Shown here one piece after another: positions 44,676-53,172 of a stretch of DNA of 64,000 nucleotides. How positions within the stretch are numbered: the stretch's first letter is position 1; every line of letters begins with the position of its first letter. Below the pieces are notes generated by a model that was given only the letters and a program-made list of their open reading frames with translations, was not told where the DNA came from and did not search any database. The stretch is from positions 62,001-126,000 of the forward strand of contig CAWFEA010000019.1 of the NCBI GenBank assembly GCA_963814745.1, given 5' to 3'. The translations under genes were made by a program, and so were the position numbers. This DNA is from CAWBRT01 sp963814745 (GTDB lineage Bacteria > Acidobacteriota > Terriglobia > Terriglobales > Acidobacteriaceae).

Positions 44676-44713
44676 GGCGGGTAAAACCGTGGGGGCGAGT
44701 CCCTTTCGCACCA
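44676..44713 (+). repeat. Degenerate second copy of the tRNA-Leu 3' fragment
   Basis: ggcgggtaaaaccgtggggg, then cgagtccctttcgcacca, repeats 42204-42246 with one substitution and losses in the C and T runs. The two copies lie in direct orientation 2.45 kb apart and bracket only the GspE-PilZ gene. This looks like attL/attR of a small integrated unit, or a partial tandem duplication of the tRNA end. Confidence 0.65.
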
Positions 44714-44867
44714 GCGCTTCGGCCTTCGCCGATGTTTTCTGCACTCGGATTTGCACCTTGCCGCTTGCGGGCGCGAGCAGAAATACCGCATCGCAAATCA
44801 AAGCCCCACGTTAGCGTGCTGGTTGAGTTGCTGGCGATGATATAAGTCTGTAACGCGGCTAATTCGC

Positions 44868-45364
44868 TGCGCGCCAGACGTCAGCCTAGGCGTCGCCAAA
44901 CATTCGCCTATCGAATACGAAGCGCTGTTCTCTGACGAAATCGTGCTGGTGGTGTCGAAGAAACATCCCCTTGCCGATGCGACCGAACTTCCCATCCGCC
45001 AACTGCACGGACTCGCCTGCGCCCTTCCCAGCACCGGCTTCAGCACCCGCCGATTACTCGACAAGCATTTTTCAAAAGAGAAGATTTCGCCAAAAATACT
45101 CCTTGAAATCAACGACATCCCTGCGCTCCTCACTTTGGTGGAAAGAGGCAGCATGGGGACCCTGGTGTCGCGCCGCGCGGTCGAGGGCCGTCCTGAATTG
45201 TCGGTGATTTCGATCACCGGGGCCGCCTTTTGCGAGAGGCATGTATTCTCAAGCATCAGAGCGTTTACTTCAGTACCGCGGCGCGCGCGTTTGTGGAACT
45301 GGTTAAGCTTGATTTCGCCTCGGAAAAGCCTTCGGGTGAGCCGATCGATCCTCTGGATATCTGA
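44868..45364 (+). pseudogene. LysR-family regulator, C-terminal fragment, frameshifted
   Basis: The frame reads SLGVAKHSPIEYEALFSDEI, VLVVSKKHPLADATELPIRQ and LHGLACALPSTGFSTRRLLD, the effector-binding domain of CynR-like LysR proteins. Near 45240 homology moves to another frame (LKHQSVYFSTAARAFVELVK, then FASEKPSGEPIDPLDI) ending at 45364. The DNA-binding domain is missing at the 5' side, where the tRNA fragment and 150 bases of non-coding sequence stand. Clearly a dead remnant. Confidence 0.75.
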
Positions 45365-45864
45365 CGGCTGGCGATGGCCAATCTCCCAGGCACCAGCCCG
45401 ATATTTCCCGGCCCACTTTCAGCGTTGACAATTTTCGTAGCATCCCTGCATTTACTAATCTATAATCTGCCGATCCGAAGATCCCTAGCCAAGAGCCACA
45501 TTGCGTTTGTCTATGGGACGCATAGAGTCAAACAATTTGACCCATTTGAGAGTAATTCATAAACTCCGCACACCCAGAGTTGGACAGATTAGATTCGCAG
45601 GGTGCTGTGTCTGTAATCTGCCCTGCATGGCAATGCCGGTTCGGGGACATGGGATCAAGATTATTCTGAGCGGGTCGGCTCACTTGAAAGTTACTGGCAG
45701 TCGTGTAGAGCTTCCGGCTCCGATTGGCGTCACAGTGCAGCACTACGGGATTGAGTCACTGATTTTGATTACGCCGGGAACGGCCTCTCCGTACACAATG
45801 CAGGGTTGCGCGTTGCACGGTAAGCCGGAGATAACAGCCACTTCATTACGATTCGGGAGGTTGT
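45365..45864. other. Intergenic, no clear gene
   Basis: About 500 bases. A 128-codon frame at 45501-45887 contains a beta-like segment (ILSGSAHLKVTGSRVELPAP) but has no ribosome site and runs into the next gene. GGGAGG directly before 45865 is the ribosome site of the MFS remnant. Confidence 0.4.
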
Positions 45865-46159
45865 GTGAGCACGATTCAAGACATTAGAACTGTTCCCAAA
45901 GCCACGGTCAGCAGCATCATCGAGAAGCTTCCGCTGACCGGAACCCACTACATGCTGGCCGTGGCCTGCGGTCTCGGCTATCTCCGGAAAACTGGGATCT
46001 GCTCTGGCTCCGCTAGTGTTCGGGTTCTTTATGGCCAGACACATGTACTACGGGATCTTTGTCACCATGGCTGCCTTTTTCTGGGTCGCTTGCATTATGG
46101 TTCTTACCATCGGGGTGGAGACCAAGGGCAAGGCTTTGCACGACGTCGGCGCTTCATAA
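45865..46159 (+). pseudogene. MFS transporter with large internal deletion
   Basis: GTG 45865 with a GGGAGG site begins a typical N-terminus (SIIEKLPLTGTHYMLAVACG, first membrane helix). Around 45990 it passes, out of frame, into a C-terminal end (GSALAPLVFGFFMARHMYYG, FFWVACIMVLTIGVETKGKA, LHDVGAS) that stops at 46159. About 350 residues between are gone. The C-terminal end fits sugar/metabolite:H+ symporters. It precedes the catabolic operon directly and may have been its original transporter. Confidence 0.75.
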
Positions 46160-46177
46160 GTTTGGGTTCATAGCAAT

Positions 46178-46220
46178 CTGCCCGGCTTGAACGGGAAACG
46201 GACTCCGGGCAGTTTTTCTT
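46178..46220 (+). terminator. Rho-independent terminator after the MFS remnant
   Basis: CTGCCCGG at 46178-46185 pairs perfectly with CCGGGCAG at 46205-46212, followed by TTTTTCTT. It separates the transporter remnant from the ThDP-enzyme operon. Confidence 0.75.
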
Positions 46221-46300
46221 ACGATTCATTGACCCTTCGCTGTTGCTGGTCGGGTATAACGGCGCCGAAATCCGGCGCCGAATTGAAAGGAGCCTTGTTC

Positions 46301-48100
46301 ATGGGTGGAACTGGCGTGAAGTTGAAGCCAACCTGTAAGGGCGCGGCATATATAGCGGACTTCCTCGTACAACAGAAAGTGCCCTACGTTTTCGGTTTGT
46401 GCGGCCATGGGGATCTCGGGATGTTGGACGGCCTCTACGACCGGCAGAACGAGATCAAGATGATCTCGGTGCATCATGAAGCGATTGCGGCCTTCATGGC
46501 CGACGGTTATTTCCGCATCAAGCAAAGACCGGTCGCGACCTTAAGCTCATGCGGTCCGGGCTCGGCGAATATGGTGGCGGCCATTGCCGGCGCCTTTGCC
46601 GACTCTTCGGCCATGCTGCTCATCACCGGCAACGTGCCCACCAGCCAGTGGAACCGCGGCCCGTTCCAGGAGAGCGGACGTTACTTCCAGGGCGATTTCA
46701 TCACCGTATTGCGCTCCTACGTGAAGCGGAGTTTCCAGCCGACGCGCGGCGAAATGTTGCCGCTGGTAATGCGGCAAGCGTTTGCCCTGATGACCAACGG
46801 ACGTCCCGGACCGGTGCATCTCGACGTGCCGCTCAACCTTTTCGTCGAGCCGGTAGATGAGACTGCGGCGGCGCGCGAAGCCGACTGGCCGACGCTCAAC
46901 TGGGAGCGCCCGGCGGGCAATGCTACGGCCATCGCCAAAGCCGCAAAGCTGCTGCTCGAAGCCGAGCGTCCGGTGATCGTCGCCGGCCACGGCGTCGAGT
47001 TGAGCAGCGCCGAAGCCGCGCTGCTGGCCTTCGCCGAAGCTTTCTCGATTCCGGTGGCGACTACGCCGTTCGGCAAGGGAACCTTCGATGCGAAGCATCC
47101 GCTCCACCTGGGGGCGACCGGACGCAACGGGCCGCTTATGGCCAACGGAGCCTGCCGCAATGCCGACGTGATTCTGGCGCTCGGCACCCGCTTTGACGAC
47201 CGTGCCACCAGCGCCTGGCTGCCGGGGATGACCTACAGCTTCCCGCCGACCAAGCTGATCCACGTCAACATTGACTCCAATGAGATCGGGCGCAACTTCC
47301 AGCCCGCCATCGGCATCATCGGCGATGCCAAGATCGTGTTGGAGCAGTTACTGGCCTACAAGAAGGACGGACTCGCTTCGCGCCGCGCCGCCTGGTTCGG
47401 CCGCATCGACGGCTGGCGCAAGAAGTGGGAGGCGGCAACGACGGAGGCCAAGAGTTCGGATGCGGTTCCGATCCGTCCCGAGCGGGTCGTGGCCGATCTG
47501 CGTAAAGTGGTGCCGGATGACGGCATCGTGCTCTCCGACGTAGGCGGCCATCACAACTGGCTGGTTTCCGACTGGGCGGCGCGCCAGCCGCGCACCTTGC
47601 TGCAGACCTGGGGCTTCGCCTCGATGGGCTTCGGGGTGGGCGGACCGCTGGGCGCCAAACTGGCAGCGCCGGATCGTCCGGTGGTTTCCGTCTGCGGCGA
47701 CGGCGGCTTCGTCATGTGGCCGAGCGCGGTGCTGACCGCGGTCGAGTACAACATCCCGGTGGTATGGCTGGTGTGGAACAACTATGGCTTCGGGGTGATT
47801 CGCGATCAGCAGATGGGCTTCTTCGGCAAGACCCGCGAACTGGCCTGCGCTTTTACCAACCCCAGCGGCCAGCTCTTCTCGGCCGATTACGCGGCCATGG
47901 CGCGCTCGATGGGCGCCAACGGAGTGACGGTGGAAAAGCCGGGCGATCTGGCGCCGCAGCTCGAAGCGGCCATTGCCTCCAACCGGCCGAGTGTGCTTGA
48001 CGTCCGGGTCGAGCGCAATACCAGGCAACTGGCCAGCGGAAGCTGGGAGCTGCCGCCGATTCCGCCGCCGTTGCCGAACTTCGGCTGGAACGAGGAGTAA
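46301..48100 (+). CDS. Thiamine diphosphate-dependent enzyme (acetolactate synthase large-subunit family)
   Basis: A 599-residue enzyme of the acetolactate synthase/glyoxylate carboligase/benzoylformate decarboxylase group. The activating glutamate is in SVHHEAIAAFMADGY near residue 60, the central FAD-like domain has VIVAGHGVELSSAEA and LILALGTRFDDRATS-type sequence, and the ThDP motif runs from GDGGFVMWPSAVLT to VWNNYGFGVIRDQQ near residues 465-500. No small regulatory subunit is adjacent, so a biosynthetic acetolactate role is doubtful; carboligation or decarboxylation of a 2-ketoacid in a degradation path is likelier. AAAGGAG before ATG 46301 sets the start. First gene of an operon reaching to 52498. 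Confidence 0.9.
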   Translation: MGGTGVKLKPTCKGAAYIADFLVQQKVPYVFGLCGHGDLGMLDGLYDRQNEIKMISVHHEAIAAFMADGYFRIKQRPVATLSSCGPGSANMVAAIAGAFADSSAMLLITGNVPTSQWNRGPFQESGRYFQGDFITVLRSYVKRSFQPTRGEMLPLVMRQAFALMTNGRPGPVHLDVPLNLFVEPVDETAAAREADWPTLNWERPAGNATAIAKAAKLLLEAERPVIVAGHGVELSSAEAALLAFAEAFSIPVATTPFGKGTFDAKHPLHLGATGRNGPLMANGACRNADVILALGTRFDDRATSAWLPGMTYSFPPTKLIHVNIDSNEIGRNFQPAIGIIGDAKIVLEQLLAYKKDGLASRRAAWFGRIDGWRKKWEAATTEAKSSDAVPIRPERVVADLRKVVPDDGIVLSDVGGHHNWLVSDWAARQPRTLLQTWGFASMGFGVGGPLGAKLAAPDRPVVSVCGDGGFVMWPSAVLTAVEYNIPVVWLVWNNYGFGVIRDQQMGFFGKTRELACAFTNPSGQLFSADYAAMARSMGANGVTVEKPGDLAPQLEAAIASNRPSVLDVRVERNTRQLASGSWELPPIPPPLPNFGWNEE

Positions 48101-48167
48101 CCCCAAAAGGGCCGAAGGTCACGATACGATCTTCGACCCGAATGGTGTGGCAAGAGGAGAATCGTAC

Positions 48168-48680
48168 ATGGAAACAACTTCCGCCGCGAAGGCCGAGCAG
48201 CCCTGGCTGTTCAAGATGGTGGCGCCGCTCGAGCCGGGCATCGTCGTCATCGATATGGATCGCATGCTGAAGTTCTATACCGAGGTACTCGGCCTGAAGC
48301 TGGTGGCCGACGCTCAGACCGCGCCCGAGATGAGCACGAAATTCCGCGCCACGCCGCACGGCTACCGCATCGTGCGCCTGCAGACGCCCTACGGCGAGCG
48401 CATCAAGCTGGCGCAGCCCAAGGTTCCGCCGGTCCAGAACCCGGTTCCCGAATGGGTTTATGAAAGGCAGGGAATTGCCTATTTCACCTTTATCGTTGAC
48501 GACTTAAAGCCAATCCTGGCGCGGCTGAAGGCGAACGGGGTGAGACTGGTCAGCGACGAGCCGGTCGAGGTCCGCAAGGGCGTGCTCGCCCAGTTCCTGC
48601 TCGACCCGGAAGGCAACTACGTGGAATTCGTGGAGTACCCGGACATCGCCTCCTACCGGCCCGACCTTTACCAGAAGTGA
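48168..48680 (+). CDS. VOC-family (glyoxalase/dioxygenase-like) protein
   Basis: A 170-residue vicinal-oxygen-chelate protein with two beta-alpha modules: PGIVVIDMDRMLKFYTEVLG, then IAYFTFIVDDLKPILARLKA and the closing FLLDPEGNYVEFVEYPD with the metal glutamate. Members include glyoxalase I, methylmalonyl-CoA epimerase and extradiol dioxygenases. Substrate unknown; its place between a ThDP enzyme and a LigI-like hydrolase hints at the breakdown of aromatic or dicarboxylic compounds. AGAGGAG precedes the ATG. Confidence 0.88.
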   Translation: METTSAAKAEQPWLFKMVAPLEPGIVVIDMDRMLKFYTEVLGLKLVADAQTAPEMSTKFRATPHGYRIVRLQTPYGERIKLAQPKVPPVQNPVPEWVYERQGIAYFTFIVDDLKPILARLKANGVRLVSDEPVEVRKGVLAQFLLDPEGNYVEFVEYPDIASYRPDLYQK

Positions 48681-48774
48681 TTCGCGGCACTGGCAGGCGC
48701 GCGATGGACCACGGTGCTCGGTTTTGTGCATGGTTGCCGGAAGCGCACGGCGCGATGGCCATTGGGAGACTCGG

Positions 48775-49269
48775 GTGAGAAGAATTGACAGAGAGATTAA
48801 AGATCCAGCGGAGATCATGGATATTCTTCAGAAAGCCGATGTCTGCCGGATCGCCATGTGTCATGACAATGTGCCTTACGTTGTAACCATGAACTTCGGT
48901 CTCGGCAAGGCGGAACTCTCGTCGCTATATTTTCACTGCGCCGGTGAAGGCAAAAAGATCGACATCTTGAAGAAGAACAATCGAGTCTGTTTTGAGGCCG
49001 ATATTGAGCACGAATTCTTCTTGCACGACATCTCTTGCGGTTGCAGCACAAGGTATCGGAGTGTCGTCGGGATGGGAAGAATCAGCTTTGTCGATGACCC
49101 GTCTGAAAAACTCGACGCGCTGCGGGCAATCATGACCCACTATACGAGTAAGGCTGATCACGTATTCAAAGAAGAGCTGGTTCAGCGCACGATGATTATG
49201 CGGCTGGACATTGAGGAAATATCTGCGAAGGCTTTGATAAAGCCAGGGCATAAGAATACCGCGCAATAA
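48775..49269 (+). CDS. Pyridoxamine 5'-phosphate oxidase-family flavoprotein
   Basis: A 164-residue split-barrel protein (NimA/PNPOx-like): ADVCRIAMCHDNVPYVVTMN at residues 20-40, SSLYFHCAGEGKKIDILKKN, VCFEADIEHEF and RYRSVVGMGRISFVDDP. Relatives bind FMN or F420 and reduce nitro groups or act in haem metabolism. GTG 48775 with TTGGGAG upstream fits the usual family start; an upstream ATG would add an odd 17-residue piece. Its function in this operon is unclear. Confidence 0.85.
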   Translation: MRRIDREIKDPAEIMDILQKADVCRIAMCHDNVPYVVTMNFGLGKAELSSLYFHCAGEGKKIDILKKNNRVCFEADIEHEFFLHDISCGCSTRYRSVVGMGRISFVDDPSEKLDALRAIMTHYTSKADHVFKEELVQRTMIMRLDIEEISAKALIKPGHKNTAQ

Positions 49270-49415
49270 GCGCAGACGAATTACAATGCAACACCAGACC
49301 GCGTCGCCGCTCGGCCAACCAGAGCGGCCTTCAGTTCATGTGCCATTAAGCCGCAGGGCCGGGCACACTGGCTCTGATGCCGGTTAGGATTTCAGCGGGA
49401 AAGGAAGCGACTTCT

Positions 49416-50300
49416 ATGTCCAGCAGCACTTTGGGCCCGGGATTCTTTTGCCAGGCCCCCGATCCTAATCCTCAAGCCCCGCGTTTCAAGGCCCCTCCGG
49501 GAGCGACCGATACCCACTTCCACATTCTTGGTCCGGAATCGAAGTATGCCTACGTTGAGGAGCGAGAGTATACGCCGCCCGACGCGCTTCCCTCGGCTTG
49601 CCGGCGCTTGTTCGATACCGTCGGAATTCAGCGCGCGGTGTTGGTCCAGCCCAGTGTCTATGGCGAAGACAACACTTGCATGATCGAGTCCGCGCGCCAG
49701 CTCGGCTTGCCGGCCCGCATGATCGTGGTCGTTCCGTTCAGCACAACCGACAAGGAGCTGCAGCGGCTGCACGATGCCGGCGCGCGCGGCGTGCGTTTCA
49801 TTCTGGCGCATATCGGCGGCCTGCCCCTGGCTAATCTGGAGCCCTTTGCCGAGCGCGTCAAGCCCATGGGCTGGCACATCCAGTTCCTGCTGCGTCCGGC
49901 CAATCTCATCGAGCTGGAGAGCCGCATCGCCAAGCTGCCCACCGATTATGTCATCGACCACATCGGCCTGATTCGCGCCTCCGAAGGCGGAGTCAACCAG
50001 CCCGCATTCCAGGCTCTTCTGCGCCTCTATCGCAGCGGCCGCTGCTGGGTCAAGCTGACCGGCGGCTATCGCATCTCGGGCCAGCAGCCTCCTTATCCCG
50101 AGGTCGTTCCCTTGGTTCAGGCCTTGCTGAAGGAGCGCACCGACCGGCTCATCTGGGGCAGCGATTGGCCGCACGTCATGATGCGGGCAAAGATGCCCAA
50201 CACCACTGAACTCTTCGATTTGCTTCTGGATTGGGTTCCGGACGAGAAGACGCGGGCGCAGATCCTCGCCGACAATCCTCAGGCCTTGTTCAAGTTCTAG
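49416..50300 (+). CDS. Amidohydrolase 2 family, LigI-like (2-pyrone-4,6-dicarboxylate hydrolase type)
   Basis: A 294-residue TIM-barrel hydrolase. Metal-site features are TDTHFHILGP near residue 31, FILAHIGGLPLANLEPFA, VIDHIGL and LIWGSDWPHVMM with the last aspartate. The pattern matches LigI, which opens 2-pyrone-4,6-dicarboxylate in the protocatechuate 4,5-cleavage pathway, and related lactonases. AAAGGAAG before ATG 49416 sets the start. The downstream maleate-isomerase-like gene also handles small diacids, so a dicarboxylate route is plausible. Exact substrate is inferred. Confidence 0.85.
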   Translation: MSSSTLGPGFFCQAPDPNPQAPRFKAPPGATDTHFHILGPESKYAYVEEREYTPPDALPSACRRLFDTVGIQRAVLVQPSVYGEDNTCMIESARQLGLPARMIVVVPFSTTDKELQRLHDAGARGVRFILAHIGGLPLANLEPFAERVKPMGWHIQFLLRPANLIELESRIAKLPTDYVIDHIGLIRASEGGVNQPAFQALLRLYRSGRCWVKLTGGYRISGQQPPYPEVVPLVQALLKERTDRLIWGSDWPHVMMRAKMPNTTELFDLLLDWVPDEKTRAQILADNPQALFKF

Positions 50301-50338
50301 AAGTCGCCGCCCAGGGATAACGGGAGAAAGAGAAGCTA

Positions 50339-51043
50339 ATGAACACTTGGGAGAGAAAGCTCGGGTTGATTGTTCCTTCCTGGAATACGGTCAACGAATA
50401 CGAGTTTCAGCAGGTTTTGGTCCCGTCCATTTCCGTGCACTCGATGCGGATCAAAATTACCGCCGACGACGAAGAGAATTTTACCTGGATGGCCACCCAG
50501 ATTCCGGCTGCCGCGAAGTTGCTGGCCCAGGCGAAAGTGCAGGCGATCTGCTACGGATGTCTCGCCGGCGGTTTCATCAAAGGGCCGGGACACGATCAGG
50601 AGATTATCCGCGACATCGAAGCCGCCGCCGGAGTTCCTGGCGTAGCCGCGGCTGCCGCGGTCGTCAACGCCATGCGGGCCATGGGCATGGAGCGGGTCAG
50701 CGTCGCCGGGCCCTATGAAGACTGGCTGAACGCCAAACTTGCCGAATACCTGAAGGCCTCCGGCATCGAGGTGCTCGCCATGAAAGGGCTCGGCACCTCC
50801 GCCCACGGCAGCTTCACGCCGGAGCAGAATGCCGAGTTGGCGAGCCAGGTCGATCGGCCCGATTCGCAAGCAATTTTCATTAGCTGTTCGAATTTTCGCA
50901 CCCTGGAGATTATTGAGTTGCTCGAACGTAAGCTGGGCAAGCCGGTACTGACCAGCAACATGTGCTCGCTCTGGAAGACGCTGCGCGTGCTTGGCGATCG
51001 GCGCTGTCTTCCGGGGGCGGGCCGCTTGTTCCGCGATGCATAA
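50339..51043 (+). CDS. Maleate isomerase / arylmalonate decarboxylase-like (Asp/Glu racemase superfamily)
   Basis: A 234-residue protein with LGLIVPSWNTVNEYEFQQ at the N-terminus and two reactive cysteines in ICYGCLAGGFI near residue 78 and IFISCSNFRTLE near 185, where maleate isomerase and arylmalonate decarboxylase have theirs. It may turn maleate-type into fumarate-type acids or racemise a malonate. The ending LPGAGRLFRDA differs from the usual C-terminus and could reflect a late frameshift. It belongs to the same operon as the LigI-like hydrolase. Confidence 0.82.
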   Translation: MNTWERKLGLIVPSWNTVNEYEFQQVLVPSISVHSMRIKITADDEENFTWMATQIPAAAKLLAQAKVQAICYGCLAGGFIKGPGHDQEIIRDIEAAAGVPGVAAAAAVVNAMRAMGMERVSVAGPYEDWLNAKLAEYLKASGIEVLAMKGLGTSAHGSFTPEQNAELASQVDRPDSQAIFISCSNFRTLEIIELLERKLGKPVLTSNMCSLWKTLRVLGDRRCLPGAGRLFRDA

Positions 51044-51142
51044 CAGAGAGAGTGAGGCGCGCACGCCGCGCGTCGGTTGAAATTCCACCCCAACACTCGC
51101 AACTGCGGCGCGTGTCGGGGACCCGAAGAAAGGGATTCACTT

Positions 51143-52498
51143 ATGGCTACCGATACTCCGACCACCGCGCCGAAGCAAATGTCGGCCCCGGCTTATACGA
51201 AATCATTGTGGGCCGGTAAACGTTCCATCATCATCGGCTTCCTGTTTTTCAACATGTTCATCAACTACATGGATCGCATCAACCTCTCGGTTGCCGCTCC
51301 CATCATTTCGAAGCTGTTCAAGTGGGACCCGGGAATGATGGGATGGATCTTCTCCTGCTATCTCTGGACCTACATGGTGTGCCTGATCCCCTGGGGACGC
51401 TTGACCGACCGCTACGGCTGTCGCAATGTCGGCACGGTCTCGATGCTGTTATGGTCGGTTGGCGGAATGGCTTCGGGGGCCATCATGGGATTCGGCAGCA
51501 TGCTGGCCGTGCGGCTTGGACTGGGCGTCGGCGAAGCGGCCTCCTTTCCCATCTGCGGCAAGGTCGTCAGGCAATGGTTTCCGGCCGGGGAACGCGGATT
51601 GGCGACCGCCATCTTTAATGCCGGAACCTTTGCCGGCCCGGCGCTGTCAGCCCCTTTCGTCGGCTGGCTGATCTTGCAGGCCGGGTGGCGAGCGTCATTC
51701 GTCATTACCGGCTTGATCGGTATCGTGTGGGCGGTCCTCTGGTTCAAGTTCTTCAGGGCGCCCGAGGAATGTGCCTGGTTGGGAGAGGACGAGCGCAACT
51801 ATCTGCTCTCGCAAACCAGCGCTCCGCCCAAAGCCGCCGCCGGGCAGCCAGGCCCTACCAAGGGCGCTCTACGCGTGTTGCTCAGCCGCAAGACGATGTG
51901 GGGACAGTTCATTACCCAGGGATGCTGCGCTTACACCATGTACCTGTTCCTGGCTTGGCTGCCTTCCTACCTGGTGCGCGAGCGCCACATGGACCTGATG
52001 AAGGCGAGCTGGTTCACTGCCATGCCTTACCTGCTCGCCGTCGTGTTGGGCATTTTGATCGGCAAGTTGAGTGACAGCATTCTGACGCCGGAAGCGGTCA
52101 AACAGGGAAAGCGCCGTCAACTGCTGATCGTCTTTATTCTGCTCTCCAGCGTCGTGCTGCTGACCAACCTGGTCAGCAACCAGTGGTTGGTGGTGTTGTT
52201 GATCGCCGTCGCTCTGACCAGCATCTCCAGTGCGCTCACGTTGAATATCGCCATGTGCAACGATCTGGTATGGGACCCCAGCATGGCGGCCACGGCGCTC
52301 GGCTTCCAGATTTTGGGCGGCAATACCTTCGGGGTGTTCGCGCCGATTCTGACCGGCTACATCGTCAAGACCACCGGCAGCTTCAACAGCGCATTCTTCC
52401 TGGCCGGCGGTTTGCTGTTCCTGGGAGCGGCAACTTCCTTGACCATGACCCGCAAGCCTCTGACTTTCGGCGAAGACGAGAAGGCGCTGGCGCGCTGA
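51143..52498 (+). CDS. MFS transporter, anion:cation symporter (ACS) family
   Basis: A 451-residue inner-membrane protein with about 12 helices. Family marks are FFNMFINYMDRINLSVAAP in helix 1, GRLTDRYGCRNVG in the 2-3 loop, GLGVGEAASFPICGKVVRQW in helix 4-5 and NAGTFAGPALSAP. ACS members import organic anions such as glucarate, phthalate, tartrate or 4-hydroxyphenylacetate with protons, matching an operon for a dicarboxylic or aromatic acid. AAAGGGA stands before ATG 51143. Last gene of the operon. Confidence 0.92.
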   Translation: MATDTPTTAPKQMSAPAYTKSLWAGKRSIIIGFLFFNMFINYMDRINLSVAAPIISKLFKWDPGMMGWIFSCYLWTYMVCLIPWGRLTDRYGCRNVGTVSMLLWSVGGMASGAIMGFGSMLAVRLGLGVGEAASFPICGKVVRQWFPAGERGLATAIFNAGTFAGPALSAPFVGWLILQAGWRASFVITGLIGIVWAVLWFKFFRAPEECAWLGEDERNYLLSQTSAPPKAAAGQPGPTKGALRVLLSRKTMWGQFITQGCCAYTMYLFLAWLPSYLVRERHMDLMKASWFTAMPYLLAVVLGILIGKLSDSILTPEAVKQGKRRQLLIVFILLSSVVLLTNLVSNQWLVVLLIAVALTSISSALTLNIAMCNDLVWDPSMAATALGFQILGGNTFGVFAPILTGYIVKTTGSFNSAFFLAGGLLFLGAATSLTMTRKPLTFGEDEKALAR

Positions 52499-52539
52499 GC
52501 GTGTCTTTTTAATCGGCGGATGTAACCGGTAGATGATCG

Positions 52540-52571
52540 TGGGGGATGCTGCTTCCAAGCCGCGTCCCCCA
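52540..52571. terminator. Probable bidirectional terminator between convergent genes
   Basis: TGGGGGA at 52540-52546 and TCCCCCA at 52565-52571 form a stem between the plus-strand transporter and the minus-strand tadA. A T-rich stretch follows on the plus side (atatttt); the minus side is less clear. Confidence 0.45.
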
Positions 52572-52634
52572 TGAATATTTTGTGGAGCTTCTTCGCTCGG
52601 AAACCAGACAGTCCGGCATGCCGTCGCTGAAGAT

Positions 52635-53132
52635 CTAAAGATCGCGCCCGGGTTTCGGGCGCGGCGCATTCTCGGCCCTGCGCTGGCGAAAGAACGCCTG
52701 TAGCATTTCCATGCATCGCCCCGCGAGTACTCCCGCCTTGATTTCCAAGTGATGGTTTAACGCCGGATGGTTGACAACCGAGAGCACCGAGCCGGCCGCT
52801 CCAGCCTTCGGGTCAGCCGCGCCATAGACAAGCCGCCGAATGCGAGCGTGCACCAGTGCTCCCGCGCACATGGCGCACGGCTCGAGAGTAACGTAAAGAT
52901 CGCAGTCCGCGAGGCGGTAGTTTCCAACGTGGGTGGCGGCTTCGCGCAGGGCGATGATCTCGGCATGTGCGGTCGGGTCGCAGGCGGCGATCGTGCGGTT
53001 CCATCCGCGTCCAACGATGATGCCCTGCGACACGATCACGGCCCCGACCGGCACTTCATCGGCGGCCGCGGAGCGCTGGGCCAGGCGCAGCGCCTCTTCC
53101 ATCCATGATTCGTCGGCTTTGGCGTCCATCAT
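52635..53132 (-). CDS. tadA: tRNA-specific adenosine deaminase
   Basis: A 165-residue deaminase that makes inosine at the wobble base of tRNA-Arg(ACG), usually essential. The zinc site is complete: PTAHAEIIALREA with catalytic His and Glu near residue 54 and TLEPCAMCAGALVHAR with both cysteines near 84. The rest (RRLVYGAADPKAGAAGSVLS, HPALNHHLEIKAGVL) is typical. It may be transcribed after aguB and aguA, whose last gene ends 41 bases upstream of its ATG. Confidence 0.95.
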   Translation of the reverse strand: MMDAKADESWMEEALRLAQRSAAADEVPVGAVIVSQGIIVGRGWNRTIAACDPTAHAEIIALREAATHVGNYRLADCDLYVTLEPCAMCAGALVHARIRRLVYGAADPKAGAAGSVLSVVNHPALNHHLEIKAGVLAGRCMEMLQAFFRQRRAENAPRPKPGRDL

Positions 53133-53172
53133 CCATCTCTGTCTGAGTGTAGCAGGGCTTGCCTCTTCTTGT

